Part shown: positions 45,134 through 55,042 of the stretch, one piece after another
Numbering within the stretch: the stretch's first letter is position 1
How the letters are laid out: each line of letters begins with the position of its first letter
NCBI RefSeq assembly: GCF_003363435.1
Contig: NZ_QRCT01000019.1
Coordinates: forward strand, 1 to 64,000
Length of the DNA: 64,000 nucleotides
Direction of reading: 5' to 3'
DNA from: Anaerosacchariphilus polymeriproducens
GTDB lineage: Bacteria > Bacillota > Clostridia > Lachnospirales > Lachnospiraceae
Made by a program: the position numbers and the translations under genes
The notes under the pieces: generated by a model
The model's input: the letters and a program-made list of their open reading frames with translations, nothing else
What the model was told of the DNA's origin: nothing
The model's database searches: none

Positions 45134-46081
45134 TCATAAACCCATATAAAATTTTTTAATCTTCCCATAAATGCTTTCCCCATCTAAACCATATTTCTTT
45201 ATCAATTCTATCGCCGGTCCGGATTCACCGTATGTATCATTTACACCGATTTTCATTACTTTTGTTGGAGCTTTTTCTGCTAATACATCACAGATAGCAC
45301 TTCCAAGGCCTCCGATGATAGAATGCTCTTCTACTGTAACAACTTTTCCTGTTTCCGTTGCTGCAGCTACTACTAATTCTTCATCTAATGGTTTGATTGT
45401 ATGGATATTAACAACTTTTGCTTCGATACCATCAGTTGCTAATTTTTCTGCCGCGTTTAAAGTTTCAGCTACCTCTAAACCTGTTGCAAAGATTGTGACA
45501 TCTTTACCCTCACGAAGAACAATACCTTTTCCTAATTCGAATTTGTACCCCTCATTTTCATTGATTACAGGTACTGCTAATCTACCAAAACGCATGTAAA
45601 CTGGTCCTTGATGTTCGTAAGCTGCTTGTACAGCTGCTCTTGCTTCTAAATCATCTGAAGGATTGATAATTACCATTCCTGGAATTGTTCTCATAAGAGC
45701 AATATCTTCATTACATTGATGCGTAGCACCATCTTCACCTACTGAAATACCAGCATGTGTAGCACCAATTTTTACATTTAATTTTGGATATCCAATTGAG
45801 TTACGAATTTGTTCAAATGCACGTCCTGCTGCAAACATTGCAAATGAACTTGCAAATGGAAATTTACCTGTTGCCGCAAGACCTGCTGCAACACCCATCA
45901 TGTTACCTTCTGCAATACCACAATCAATGTGACGTTCTGGGAATGCTTTTTTGAATACCGCTGTTTTTGTAGCACCTGCTAAGTCTGCATCTAATACTAC
46001 TACTTCTGGATGTGAAGCACCTAATTCTGCTAATGCCTTACCATAACTATCTCTTGTTGCAATTTTCTTTACATCTGACAT
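45134..46081 (-). CDS. Transketolase, C-terminal subunit
   Basis: The 315-aa protein covers the pyrimidine-binding and C-terminal domains of a split transketolase: DADLAGATKT, the cofactor Glu in CGIAEGNMMG, and VVTVEEHSIIGGLG. The gene overlaps the N-terminal subunit gene by 13 bases, and the two form one enzyme. Transketolase moves two-carbon units between sugar phosphates. In this operon it would take ribose-5-phosphate from nucleosides into the pentose phosphate pathway. Confidence 0.93.
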   Translation of the reverse strand: MSDVKKIATRDSYGKALAELGASHPEVVVLDADLAGATKTAVFKKAFPERHIDCGIAEGNMMGVAAGLAATGKFPFASSFAMFAAGRAFEQIRNSIGYPKLNVKIGATHAGISVGEDGATHQCNEDIALMRTIPGMVIINPSDDLEARAAVQAAYEHQGPVYMRFGRLAVPVINENEGYKFELGKGIVLREGKDVTIFATGLEVAETLNAAEKLATDGIEAKVVNIHTIKPLDEELVVAAATETGKVVTVEEHSIIGGLGSAICDVLAEKAPTKVMKIGVNDTYGESGPAIELIKKYGLDGESIYGKIKKFYMGL

Positions 46082-46908
46082 AATGCTTCACCTACCTCTT
46101 CTAGATCTTGCATTGCCACAGCATATTGTTCTGCATTTGGAGCAGCTCCATGCCATGAAGCTTTATCTTCCATGAATGAAACACCTTTACCTTTTACAGT
46201 ATTTGCAATAATAGCTGTTGGTTGTCCTTTAGTTGCTCTTGCTACTTTGAAAGCACCTTCAATTTCATCGAAATTATGTCCATCAATATTGATAACATGG
46301 AAATTGAACGCTTCAAATTTCTTGTCGATTGGGTATGGTGAACATACATCTGCAATATTACCATCAATTTGAAGACCATTGTTATCAACGATTACAACAA
46401 GATTATCAAGATTTCTATGTCCAGCAAGCATAGCTGCTTCCCATACTTGACCTTCTTGGATTTCACCATCACCTAATAATGTATATACTCTGTAATCTTC
46501 GTTTGAAAGCTTTGCAGAGATTGCCATTCCTACTGCCGCAGAAATACCTTGTCCAAGAGAACCACTAGACATATCAACTCCTGGAATATGTTTCATATCT
46601 GGATGCCCTTGTAAGTAAGAACCAACACGACGGAGTGTTTTCATGTCTTCTACTGGAAAAAATCCTCTGTGTGCTAATGTTGCATAGTATCCTGGTGCTG
46701 TGTGACCTTTTGACAATACGAAACGGTCTCTATCTGCTTTCTTTGGATTTTTTGGATCAATATTCATTTCTCCAAAGAAAAGATATGTATAAATATCTGC
46801 TGCTGATAATGCCCCCCCTGGATGACCAGACTTTGCATGAAACACACCTGTCACAATGCTCTTGCGAATTTCATTCGCTATCATCATCAACTCTAACTTA
46901 ATAGCCAT
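46069..46908 (-). CDS. Transketolase, N-terminal subunit
   Basis: The 279-aa protein is the thiamine-diphosphate-binding half of a split transketolase: KSGHPGGALSAADIYTYLF, GSLGQGIS, and the GDGEIQEGQVWEA metal-diphosphate motif with the later NNGLQIDG. The start is placed at ATG 46908, with AAGGAG about 7 bases upstream; an upstream ATG at 46938 adds ten residues without a ribosome site. It lies 31 bases after uridine phosphorylase in the nucleoside operon. Confidence 0.93.
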   Translation of the reverse strand: MAIKLELMMIANEIRKSIVTGVFHAKSGHPGGALSAADIYTYLFFGEMNIDPKNPKKADRDRFVLSKGHTAPGYYATLAHRGFFPVEDMKTLRRVGSYLQGHPDMKHIPGVDMSSGSLGQGISAAVGMAISAKLSNEDYRVYTLLGDGEIQEGQVWEAAMLAGHRNLDNLVVIVDNNGLQIDGNIADVCSPYPIDKKFEAFNFHVINIDGHNFDEIEGAFKVARATKGQPTAIIANTVKGKGVSFMEDKASWHGAAPNAEQYAVAMQDLEEVGEALCQM

Positions 46909-46939
46909 AATACTTCTCCTTATCGCGAAATGTTTCACA

Positions 46940-47719
46940 CTATTTTTCTTTATCTGCTTTTATTAATTTACGAATTGCTTCTACTGCAACTTTAATTGCA
47001 GCTTCTGTATCGTGTACAATTGGGTTTTCCAATCCTGCAGCATTTCTTTCTTGATTTGCTACTACTAAGAAATCAGATCCGCAACGTACTCTTAAATGAC
47101 TTGCAACGATAAATAATGCTGCTGATTCCATTTCAGATGCTTTGCATCCTAAACGTTTCCATGCTTCCCATTTATTTAATAATTCATAACTTACAGGAAG
47201 TCTTTCTGCTTCATGTTGTCCGTAAAACGCATCTTTACATTGTACAATACCTGTATGATATATATAACCTAATTCTTTTGCTGCACTTACTAATGCATTC
47301 GTTACATCTAAATCAGCTACTGCTGGGAACTCGATTGGAGCATATTCTTTACTTGTCCCTTCCATACGGATAGCACCTGTTGCAATTACAACATCTCCAC
47401 CTTTAATATCAATTTCCATACCACCACATGTACCAACACGGATAAATGTATCTGCTCCGCAGTTTACTAATTCTTCCATTGCGATAGATGCTGATGGTCC
47501 ACCGATTCCTGTTGATGTTACAGATACTTTTTCTCCATCAAGATATCCTGTATATGTAACATACTCTCTACTATCTGCTACTAATTTTGCATCATCAAAA
47601 TGTGTTGCAATTTTTGCACAACGTTTTGGATCTCCTGGTAAGATAACATATCTACCTACATCACCTGATCTAAGTTGTACATGATATTGTAATCCAATTT
47701 CTCCTGTATAATTTTGCAT
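46940..47719 (-). CDS. udp: Uridine phosphorylase
   Basis: The 259-aa protein belongs to the hexameric nucleoside phosphorylase family: [21 protein letters not shown] at its start (quoted up to its key GDP), [24 protein letters not shown] and [10 protein letters not shown] with the sugar-binding Glu. The family name uridine phosphorylase fits better than DeoD because of its N-terminal region and the QYHV segment. It releases uracil and ribose-1-phosphate, using uridine made by cytidine deaminase. It follows the Crp-like gene with almost no gap. Confidence 0.92.
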   Translation of the reverse strand: MQNYTGEIGLQYHVQLRSGDVGRYVILPGDPKRCAKIATHFDDAKLVADSREYVTYTGYLDGEKVSVTSTGIGGPSASIAMEELVNCGADTFIRVGTCGGMEIDIKGGDVVIATGAIRMEGTSKEYAPIEFPAVADLDVTNALVSAAKELGYIYHTGIVQCKDAFYGQHEAERLPVSYELLNKWEAWKRLGCKASEMESAALFIVASHLRVRCGSDFLVVANQERNAAGLENPIVHDTEAAIKVAVEAIRKLIKADKEK

Positions 47720-47721
47720 AC

Positions 47722-48447
47722 CTATCTCCTCTCTATTACTTTCGATACTTCTGTACTCAACTTTTCATATTGTGTTTTATCCATTTGTATGCTATAGCCA
47801 TCTTTGCTAATAAAACCATTTGCTTGGAGTTTTTTCATTGCTCTCGTAATTGTTTTTTCACAAAGCCCTGTCATTTCTGACATCTCTTGTCTTGATGTTT
47901 CTACAGTAAGAATATCTTTTACCGCATATTTCTTATATAAGTCTACAAAATATAAGCTTAAGCGATTTGCACCTTGTAAAAAGATATATGCACGATTGTT
48001 TCTATCTGTTTCCATCAAAAAGTTTATCATCGTCTTCGCTTCTCTCTTTAGCGCCTCTATGTCTTCCTGTAACCATTTTTCAAATACTTCTCGCGACATT
48101 TTCAACATTGTACATTTTGTTACTGTTTGCAAAGACGCACGGTATACATCCATGTCCAATATGATTTCCATACTACCCATCGCTTGTAATTTATCTACAC
48201 GCATAAAATCAAACACAATTCCATACATACGATAGTCGACTGCACGTATAACTCCTTTTACAACAATGTAAATTGTATTTGCCGGATCATTTTCTCTAAC
48301 AAACACAATATTTTTATCTACATTCACTGTCTTAATAGAATCTAAAAGCCATTTTGGTGAATTGATAAAATACTCTTCTACTTCTGCTCTTTTGATTCTA
48401 TCCAATTCTTTTAATATTGGTAATTTTTTATATAAGTACTCTAACAT
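47722..48447 (-). CDS. Crp/Fnr-family transcriptional regulator
   Basis: The 241-aa protein has an N-terminal cyclic-nucleotide-binding-type beta barrel ([15 protein letters not shown]) and a C-terminal winged helix ([24 protein letters not shown]). No Cys cluster for an Fe-S centre, as in FNR, is seen. It lies inside the nucleoside operon between the binding-protein gene and udp. It is probably a local regulator, perhaps one that senses a nucleotide or purine, which is inference. A perfect 11-bp hairpin separates it from the binding-protein gene. Confidence 0.87.
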   Translation of the reverse strand: MLEYLYKKLPILKELDRIKRAEVEEYFINSPKWLLDSIKTVNVDKNIVFVRENDPANTIYIVVKGVIRAVDYRMYGIVFDFMRVDKLQAMGSMEIILDMDVYRASLQTVTKCTMLKMSREVFEKWLQEDIEALKREAKTMINFLMETDRNNRAYIFLQGANRLSLYFVDLYKKYAVKDILTVETSRQEMSEMTGLCEKTITRAMKKLQANGFISKDGYSIQMDKTQYEKLSTEVSKVIERR

Positions 48448-48470
48448 CCAAACGACCTTTCTAAGATATG

Positions 48471-48496
48471 GCTGTCATATCAAAATATGACAGCCA
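48471..48496 (-). promoter_or_regulatory. Perfect 11-bp intercistronic hairpin after the binding-protein gene
   Basis: GGCTGTCATAT (48471-48481) and ATATGACAGCC (48486-48496) are perfect complements with a 4-base loop. It starts 12 bases past the BMP lipoprotein stop and has no U-tract. Such hairpins protect upstream mRNA and raise binding-protein levels relative to the rest of an operon. Confidence 0.65.
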
Positions 48497-48507
48497 ATAG
48501 TTTTCCC

Positions 48508-49608
48508 TTATTTGATTGACTCAACTTTTACGTAGTCACTTGATAATTTACTTGCATCTGTTGCAATTGTATCATTTCCAACTTTGATTGTCCCGTCTTG
48601 TAATCCTTTGTATAATTCGTCATATTTTGTTTGATCGAATTTATTAAATTTTGATGTTTCCATTGGTAATAATACACCGTTTTCTTTTGCTGTTAATGTA
48701 ACTGACTTACCACCTTGGAAGCTATCTTTATAAACGCTTGCTACGGTATCGTATACTGATGTACTTAAGCTCTTCATTGCTGATGTCATTACTGTTTCTG
48801 ATTCCGCTGATTGGTCAACGTCTACACCGATTACTTTTTTTCCCGCTGCTTCTGCTGCCTTCATTACCGAGTTCCCAACTGCTCCTCCACATGCAAAGAT
48901 TACTTCTGTTCCATTATTATACCAAGCTGCTGCTTTTGCATTGTTTTCTGGTGTTGCATCAAAATTTCCTACATATGTATATTTTACTTCTACGCCACTT
49001 ATATTAAGGTCTTTGGCTGCTGCTTCTGCACCTTGTACGAATCCATAACCAAACCTGATTACCGCTGGAACTGCGATTCCACCCATGAATCCTAATTTTG
49101 TGTATCCTTCTACTACTGCTGCATATCCTGCTAAGAAACCTGATTGTTCTTCTGCATAAAATACAGAAGATACATTATCATTAATTTTAACTTCTTTTTC
49201 CGGACTTATTGGTGCAGCATCTACCATGATGAACTTAATATCTGGATATTTTTCTTGTGCTTGATAAATTGGTGCTTCGAATAAAAATCCTGGTGTTACG
49301 ATTACTTTCGCTCCACCTTTTACAGCTAAATCAATTGATGTTAAACATGCTGAATCTGATTTTTCTGCTGGTTTGTAGTATTTGCATGTGATACCATTAT
49401 CTTTTGCGTATGTTTCTAACCCTTCCCATGAACCTTGGTTGAATGACTTGTCATCGATTGTTCCTACGTCTGTGATAAGTGCTAATTCATATCCTTTTTC
49501 TGATGCGCCTTTTTCCCCACCTTCTGCTCCCGGTTTTTTAGCACAGCCTGCTACCATAGTCGTTGCCATTACACCTGCTAATAATAAACTTAATAACCTT
49601 TTTTTCAT
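48508..49608 (-). CDS. bmpA: BMP-family nucleoside-binding lipoprotein
   Basis: The 366-aa protein has a lipoprotein signal (hydrophobic 4-18, lipobox VAGC with Cys22) and a Bmp/Med-type binding domain: ITDVGTIDDKSFNQGSWEGL (nucleoside-binding start), GFMGGIAVPAVIRFGYGF and GVDVDQ. BMP proteins such as NupN and PnrA bind purine and pyrimidine nucleosides. With the three ABC genes upstream it makes a complete nucleoside importer. The next structure is a strong hairpin that probably boosts its expression. Confidence 0.94.
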   Translation of the reverse strand: MKKRLLSLLLAGVMATTMVAGCAKKPGAEGGEKGASEKGYELALITDVGTIDDKSFNQGSWEGLETYAKDNGITCKYYKPAEKSDSACLTSIDLAVKGGAKVIVTPGFLFEAPIYQAQEKYPDIKFIMVDAAPISPEKEVKINDNVSSVFYAEEQSGFLAGYAAVVEGYTKLGFMGGIAVPAVIRFGYGFVQGAEAAAKDLNISGVEVKYTYVGNFDATPENNAKAAAWYNNGTEVIFACGGAVGNSVMKAAEAAGKKVIGVDVDQSAESETVMTSAMKSLSTSVYDTVASVYKDSFQGGKSVTLTAKENGVLLPMETSKFNKFDQTKYDELYKGLQDGTIKVGNDTIATDASKLSSDYVKVESIK

Positions 49609-49621
49609 AATTCTTTTCTCC

Positions 49622-50575
49622 TTATCTCATTGATTTATCATATGGAATTCCTTCAGCCTTAGGAGCTTGTGAATTCTTAGATACGAATGCTAATAATACT
49701 AAAGTTGCAATATATGGGAACATTTTATAAATCTCACTTGAAACTGGCAATGCATTTAAAAATGGAATCGCTGAATATGCACTTGAAAGTGTTTTCATAA
49801 TTCCAAAGAAGAATGCTGCCATTAAGATTTTGTTACTTCTCCATTGACCGAAGATTAATACAGCGATTGCTAAGAACCCGTATCCTGCAACTGTTGCATT
49901 AAAGTTAGTCGATGTTGGAACTACGAATACTATACCACCAATTCCAGCTAACACACCTGATACAATAACACCTGAGTAACGAATTTTTGCTACATTAACA
50001 CCTACTGAGTCAGCTGCTCCGGGATGTTCTCCACAGGCACGAAGTCTTAATCCGTATTTTGTGTTTTTGATCACATAGGCTGCTACTAAATAAATTGCAA
50101 TTCCAATGTATGTTATGATGTAACAATTCTTAAAGAACATATCTCCAATTACTGGAATGTCGCCAAGTACAGGTACTTTTGAAATATAGAATGTATCTGT
50201 AAATGCGATTTGTTGTGTTCCTTGTACCATACGTGCAACATAAATTGCAAATGCTGGGGCAAACATGTTAAGCGCTGTACCACTGATTGTTTGATCTGCT
50301 TTCATATTAATAGAAGCAAACGCATGTAGTAATGAGAAAATTCCACCTACAACCCCTGATACAAGGATTGCTAGAATTAATAATAATTGCCCATTCATGC
50401 TATCTTGGAAAATACTGATAAATGAAATCCCTACGAAAGCACCCATTACCATGATACCTTCTAAGGCAATGTTAATCACACCACTTCGTTCTGCATACAT
50501 ACCACCAATTGCTACTATAAGAAGAGGAATAGCAAAGTACATTGTTTGTTGAATAATAAAGTATAAAATATTCAT
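49622..50575 (-). CDS. nupQ: Nucleoside ABC transporter permease 2
   Basis: The 317-aa membrane protein is a branched-chain/ribose-type permease of the BPD_transp_2 family with about 8-9 helices. It has AERSGVINIALEGIMVMGAF near residue 28 and RACGEHPGAADSVGVNV. It matches NupQ and YufQ of nucleoside importers. Its start overlaps the stop of nupP by one base (TAATG), so the two permeases are translationally coupled. Confidence 0.92.
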   Translation of the reverse strand: MNILYFIIQQTMYFAIPLLIVAIGGMYAERSGVINIALEGIMVMGAFVGISFISIFQDSMNGQLLLILAILVSGVVGGIFSLLHAFASINMKADQTISGTALNMFAPAFAIYVARMVQGTQQIAFTDTFYISKVPVLGDIPVIGDMFFKNCYIITYIGIAIYLVAAYVIKNTKYGLRLRACGEHPGAADSVGVNVAKIRYSGVIVSGVLAGIGGIVFVVPTSTNFNATVAGYGFLAIAVLIFGQWRSNKILMAAFFFGIMKTLSSAYSAIPFLNALPVSSEIYKMFPYIATLVLLAFVSKNSQAPKAEGIPYDKSMR

Positions 50576-51669
50576 TATGCTTCCTCCTTCTTATTATTTT
50601 TGTTCCTTTTTTTCATTTGGAATTTGTAAATTAATGTCTTAAATAATAGTGATAATGCACCACAGTATACAATCGCTGCAATGATAATATCAATCGCTTC
50701 TGACACGAATCCATATAATTGCATATTATATCCACCAACTGTAATATATCCAATGAATAAGCCAGCGAATAAAATACCAATTGGGTTAGAGCTGCCTAGC
50801 AGAGCAACTGAAATACCAGCGAAACCTTCTGGTGCAACAACGTCGAGTACTTGCAAGAATTTACCAGAACCTGCAAGATATAAAAGTGCCCCGCCTAATC
50901 CAGCTAATGCTCCTGCAATTACAATTGAAAGAACAATGTTTCTTTTTTCATTGATACCTGCATATTTACTTGCATTTGTATTTAAACCACAAGCTTTTAA
51001 TTCGAAACCAAATGTTGTTTTTTCTAAAATAATATATACAAGAATTACACAAATAACAGCAATAATGATACCTGCATTAATGTTTGCACCATCAAAAACT
51101 TTATTTAATCCCATTTTTGATAATACTGCTGTTTCTGCAACTGGTAATGATTGGTTCTTTAATTGATCATAAATTGAAGTTCTAATTAATAAATTAACAA
51201 GTGACATACCGATATAGTTCATCATAATTCCTGAAATAACCTCACTTACATTAAAGTAAGCTTTTAATAAACCAGGAACTATTCCCCATAGAGCTCCTGC
51301 TAAAATCGCTGCAATCAAACATACTATCACATGAATACCTGCTGGTAAAAATGTCCATTTGATTCCTACGAATACAGCAGCAAAAGCACCTGCTGCAAAT
51401 TGTCCTGAAGCTCCAATATTAAACAAACCTGTCTTAAAAGCAAAACCTACAGAAAGCCCTGTCATAATAATAGGTGTTGCATAATATAGTACGTCTCCAA
51501 TCCCTTTCATTCCATCAGTAAAACCACCTTGGACAATCATTAAAAATCCATTTACAGCCTGACTTGGATTAGTTACAAGTAATAAAATGAATCCAAACAA
51601 AAGACCGCAAAGAATTGCCAAAACCGAGGCACTTAAGCCAACGAAACGTTCATTATTAATTTTCTTCAT
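50575..51669 (-). CDS. nupP: Nucleoside ABC transporter permease 1
   Basis: The 364-aa permease has about ten helices and the family's AFKTGLFNIGASGQFAAGAF and KACGLNTNASKYAGI segments, like NupP/YufP. It has a lysine-rich cytoplasmic C-terminus. It overlaps the ATPase gene before it by 14 bases and the second permease after it by one base, so expression of the three is tightly linked. Confidence 0.92.
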   Translation of the reverse strand: MKKINNERFVGLSASVLAILCGLLFGFILLLVTNPSQAVNGFLMIVQGGFTDGMKGIGDVLYYATPIIMTGLSVGFAFKTGLFNIGASGQFAAGAFAAVFVGIKWTFLPAGIHVIVCLIAAILAGALWGIVPGLLKAYFNVSEVISGIMMNYIGMSLVNLLIRTSIYDQLKNQSLPVAETAVLSKMGLNKVFDGANINAGIIIAVICVILVYIILEKTTFGFELKACGLNTNASKYAGINEKRNIVLSIVIAGALAGLGGALLYLAGSGKFLQVLDVVAPEGFAGISVALLGSSNPIGILFAGLFIGYITVGGYNMQLYGFVSEAIDIIIAAIVYCGALSLLFKTLIYKFQMKKRNKNNKKEEA

Positions 51670-53191
51670 TCTTCACCCCTCTTTTCGCACCTGCCATGTA
51701 TAACCCAAGTTCTTCTCTTGTAATTTCTTGTGGATTAACATCCGCAACAATTTCACCTTCGTACATAACTACAATTCTATCACTCAAATTCATTACTTCA
51801 TCAAGTTCTAATGAAACAAGAAGAACTGCTTTACCAGCATCTCTTTGTGCAATTAATTGTTTGTGAATATATTCGATAGCACCTACATCTAAACCACGTA
51901 CTGGTTGAACTGCGATTACGATTTCTGGATTTCTATCTAATTCTCTCGCAATAATTGCTTTTTGTTGGTTTCCACCAGACATACCCCTCGTAACACTATC
52001 TTCTCCTTGTCCACATCGAATATCAAATTTTTCAATTAAGCCCTTTGCAAATTCTCTAATTTCATCAAATTTAAGGAATCCATTCTTTTGGAATCTATCC
52101 GAATAATATGTTTGAAGTACTAAGTTGTTTTGTAACGTGTAGTCTAATACTAATCCATCTTTGTGTCTATCTTCCGGAATATGAGCCAAGCCGTCTAAAC
52201 ATTTTTGTCGAATGCTTTCTTTTGTAATATCCTTACCATTTAAGATAACTTGTCCTTTTTCAATTGGCATTAAACCTGTAATTCCATAAATTAATTCAGA
52301 TTGACCGTTACCATCAATACCAGCTACGCAAAGAATTTCCCCCTTATGAACAGTGAATGAAACATCTTTTACAGCATCTTTTCCAGCTGTTTTTCCTTTT
52401 ACAGTAAGATTTTTTACTTCTAATACAGGTTCCCCTTGCGTTGCCTCTTTCTTATTAACTACTAAATTAACCTTTCTTCCTACCATCATCTCAGACATTT
52501 CTTCCTTTGATATGTCTGCTACATTAACTGTTCCGATGTATTTTCCTTTTCGAAGAACACTACATCTATTTGCTACTTCTTTAATTTCGTTTAACTTATG
52601 AGTAATGAAAATTATTGATTTTCCTTCAGCAACTAATTGTTTCATAACTTTCATTAATTCTGAAATTTCTTGTGGTATCAGTACCGCTGTTGGTTCGTCA
52701 AAGATTAATATTTCATTATCGCAGTATAACATTTTTAAAATTTCAACTCTTTGTTGCATCCCTACAGTAATGTCAGAAATATAAGCATCTGGATCAATTT
52801 TGAATTTGTATCTTTTGCTAAGTTCCATTACTTTCTTCCTTGCTTCATCCATTTTAAGGATACCAATTTTAGTTGTTTCTCTTCCTAATACAATACTTTC
52901 CAAAACAGTAAAGTTATGTACCAGTTTAAAGTGTTGATGAACCATCCCGATTCCCAATTCATTGGCATCATTTGGGTTGTTAATTTTAACAGGCTTTCCA
53001 TTCATCTTAATTTCGCCTTGTTCTGGTTGATATAGTCCAAAAAGAACACTCATCAGTGTAGATTTTCCTGCACCATTTTCACCAAGTAAAGCATGAATCT
53101 CTCCCTTTTCTAATTGGAGTGTAACATCATCATTTGCTTTAAAGCTGCCAAATTGTTTGGTAATATGATTCATTTCAATTACATAGCTCAC
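51656..53191 (-). CDS. nupO: Nucleoside ABC transporter ATPase (double domain)
   Basis: The protein (511 aa from GTG 53191) has two ABC domains as in sugar and nucleoside importers. The first has an intact Walker A (GENGAGKST), a Q-loop (VHQHFKL) and LIFDEPTAVL. The second has the reduced GIDGNGQSEL and a signature SGGNQQKA. GTG 53191 is chosen because GGGAGG lies 7 bases before it; an upstream ATG at 53206 lies before that ribosome site. A near-copy of the first 17 codons occurs at 54902-55009. An 11-12-bp hairpin separates it from the upstream gene. Confidence 0.93.
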   Translation of the reverse strand: MSYVIEMNHITKQFGSFKANDDVTLQLEKGEIHALLGENGAGKSTLMSVLFGLYQPEQGEIKMNGKPVKINNPNDANELGIGMVHQHFKLVHNFTVLESIVLGRETTKIGILKMDEARKKVMELSKRYKFKIDPDAYISDITVGMQQRVEILKMLYCDNEILIFDEPTAVLIPQEISELMKVMKQLVAEGKSIIFITHKLNEIKEVANRCSVLRKGKYIGTVNVADISKEEMSEMMVGRKVNLVVNKKEATQGEPVLEVKNLTVKGKTAGKDAVKDVSFTVHKGEILCVAGIDGNGQSELIYGITGLMPIEKGQVILNGKDITKESIRQKCLDGLAHIPEDRHKDGLVLDYTLQNNLVLQTYYSDRFQKNGFLKFDEIREFAKGLIEKFDIRCGQGEDSVTRGMSGGNQQKAIIARELDRNPEIVIAVQPVRGLDVGAIEYIHKQLIAQRDAGKAVLLVSLELDEVMNLSDRIVVMYEGEIVADVNPQEITREELGLYMAGAKRGVKNEEN

Positions 53192-53243
53192 TCTGTTTCC
53201 TCCCATACATCTACATAATAGTCATGTTTGTTTCATTATATAA

Positions 53244-53274
53244 GACAGGCGTCCTTGTTTAAAGGACACCTGTC
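53244..53274. terminator. Hairpin between the YczE-like gene and the ABC importer genes
   Basis: GACAGG-C-GTCCTT (53244-53256) pairs with AAGGAC-A-CCTGTC (53262-53274) with one mismatch and a 5-base loop. On the plus strand CCC and seven T residues follow; on the minus strand (gene direction) the downstream bases are TTATATAA. It may partly terminate minus-strand transcription, or stop antisense reading. Confidence 0.5.
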
Positions 53275-53326
53275 CCTTTTTTTGCATTTTTATTGTAATT
53301 TCGTCATTGTTTTACAATTATTTTTT

Positions 53327-53959
53327 CTATATTTTGTGCATTATGCACAGTTTTTTTACTTTTTGAGCGAAAAACTGTATGAGTGGAGCCGCAAATATTA
53401 CAGTAGCAATTGTGATTGCCCCAACTTTGCCTCCGCACACAAATCCAACCACAACAAGAACAATATCAAATCCCCATTTTACATATTTAAATTCACATCC
53501 GAATTTATCTTTAAATGTCATTACTATTCCCGTCATAGCATCAATACCTATATCTACTGTTATGAAAATTGCAACACCGAGATATAACAACAAACATCCT
53601 ATTACGCTTGCAATAATCTTATATAATAATAAATCAGAGTTCCCAAATATCGATAGATACGCATATGTTCCTACCGTCACAAAATTCCCATAAAGTAAGA
53701 AGTGAATAACAGTACCTATGTTAATGTATTTTCTTCCAAACACGAAAACAAACAATAATAAGCATGCGTTTATAATATTAGAAGCCACCCCAAGTTGGCT
53801 TCCTGACATATTTAATGCACTTCTTACTCCATCATAAAAGACTCCAATTGGATCATTGCCTAAACCTGCCTTAGCATTGAAGGCTACTCCTACTGCTGCA
53901 AAAAATATCCCAACGCACGCTAATATACATCTGTATTTTTTTGAAATCTTACCTTCCAT
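53327..53959 (-). CDS. YczE/YyaS/YitT-family membrane protein
   Basis: The 210-aa protein has about five to six hydrophobic helices and begins with an N-terminal half ACVGIFFAAVGVAFNAKAG followed by GNDPIGVFYDG, typical of the YczE-like family. The molecular function is unknown. The start at ATG 53959 has an AAGGGAAG element upstream; a start at 53995 would overlap adenosine deaminase by 23 bases. Position in a nucleoside operon between add and nupO suggests a role in nucleobase or nucleoside transport, which is inference. Confidence 0.75.
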   Translation of the reverse strand: MEGKISKKYRCILACVGIFFAAVGVAFNAKAGLGNDPIGVFYDGVRSALNMSGSQLGVASNIINACLLLFVFVFGRKYINIGTVIHFLLYGNFVTVGTYAYLSIFGNSDLLLYKIIASVIGCLLLYLGVAIFITVDIGIDAMTGIVMTFKDKFGCEFKYVKWGFDIVLVVVGFVCGGKVGAITIATVIFAAPLIQFFAQKVKKLCIMHKI

Positions 53960-53972
53960 CCGCTTCCCTTTT

Positions 53973-54905
53973 CTAAAACCTAGCTTTTTTTGCATTCTCT
54001 TTCAGTATGCAAATTTCTTCCTCTGTTATATTCAACTCTTCCTTTACAAATTGAAACTCTTTTTCCAATGTTGTATTTGATACAGTCAAGTTGTCTGTAT
54101 TTAATGTGACGCACAATCCCGCATCGAGCATTTTTTTCAACGGATACGTTCCAACCACTGCTCTTGTTTGATAGTTACTTGTTGGACAAACCTCTAATGG
54201 TATTTGTTTTTCATGTAAATATTCCACTAGTTCCTTATCTTCTAAGCATCTCACACCGTGTCCGATACGTTTCGCACCTAGTTCAAGTGCTTTCCACATA
54301 CTTTGAGGGCCATCTGCTTCTCCTGCATGAATCGTAAAATCAACTCCTAATTGCACAGCGGTTTCAAATACTTTTGAAAACTTTTCTGTTTTATGTAATG
54401 CCTCTGCACCAGCAAGGTCGGCCGCCACAACACCTCTGTCTTTATAACATGCAGCCAAACGTACTGTTTCCATGTTTTCTGCTTCATTATCTTCCATACG
54501 CAAACAACACAAAATGATTTTTGCTTGGAAATAATCGCTATTTTTTATTCCTGCTAAAGCCGCACAAACAACTTCTTCCTGAGAAAGTCCTTTTTGTAAA
54601 TGTAACTGTGGTGCAAATCGAATTTCAGCATACACTAGACCTTGTGTTTCTAACCTTTCGCACAAATCTGATACCGCACCTTGAATCGCTTCTTTTGTTT
54701 GCAACACGGCGCAAGGCAAACTGAATTTTTCTAGATATTCATTTAAATCTCTACAGTCTTTGTCTTTTGGTACACACATGTACTCCATTAGTTTCTCTTT
54801 GTTTTCTGATGGCAACTTGATGTTTTGCAATTTTGCTTGCTCTAATACAAAATCTGCTGATAGAGAGCCATCTAAATGCAAATGTAAATCAATTCCGTTT
54901 TTCAT
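53973..54905 (-). CDS. add: Adenosine deaminase
   Basis: The enzyme deaminates (deoxy)adenosine to (deoxy)inosine. The 310-aa protein has the Zn motif DLHLHLDGSLS, an HAGE catalytic segment (TIHAGEADGP), HGVRCLED and LNTDNLTVSNTTLEKE. Length is slightly under the usual 330-340. The ATG overlaps the TGA of a 35-codon vestigial frame (ATGA). It feeds the purine nucleoside phosphorylase later in the operon. Confidence 0.93.
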   Translation of the reverse strand: MKNGIDLHLHLDGSLSADFVLEQAKLQNIKLPSENKEKLMEYMCVPKDKDCRDLNEYLEKFSLPCAVLQTKEAIQGAVSDLCERLETQGLVYAEIRFAPQLHLQKGLSQEEVVCAALAGIKNSDYFQAKIILCCLRMEDNEAENMETVRLAACYKDRGVVAADLAGAEALHKTEKFSKVFETAVQLGVDFTIHAGEADGPQSMWKALELGAKRIGHGVRCLEDKELVEYLHEKQIPLEVCPTSNYQTRAVVGTYPLKKMLDAGLCVTLNTDNLTVSNTTLEKEFQFVKEELNITEEEICILKENAKKARF

Positions 54906-55009
54906 CTTTTTCCTCCATTTTCCATAGTCTCATTCCTAATACTATGAGCCATTGGAAAATTGCCGAACTGTTTAGTGATGTGGTTCATTTCAATTACATA
55001 AGTACTCAT
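54902..55009 (-). pseudogene. Vestigial duplicate of the nupO 5' end, coupled to add
   Basis: This 35-codon frame starts with YVIEMNHITKQFG, identical to the ABC ATPase start at 53191 over 13 residues, then departs into unrelated residues and ends in a TGA that overlaps the add start (ATGA). The bases that encode the shared part differ at several third positions, so the duplication is not very recent. It now serves at most as a leader peptide for add. GGAGG just before the add start lies inside it. Confidence 0.8.
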
Positions 55010-55042
55010 AACATACCACCTTGTTACTTTCTTTAATTAACC

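Noticed and set aside
45171-45599. 142-codon plus-strand frame opposite the transketolase C subunit
   Set aside because: Antisense shadow; composition reflects the complementary Ala-rich protein.
50681-51166. 161-codon plus-strand frame opposite nupP
   Set aside because: Antisense shadow of a conserved permease; no ribosome site.
53335-53349. Palindrome TGTGCAT-T-ATGCACA
   Set aside because: It overlaps the last codons of the YczE-like gene; a Crp-type site would be possible but placement at a 3' end gives no support.
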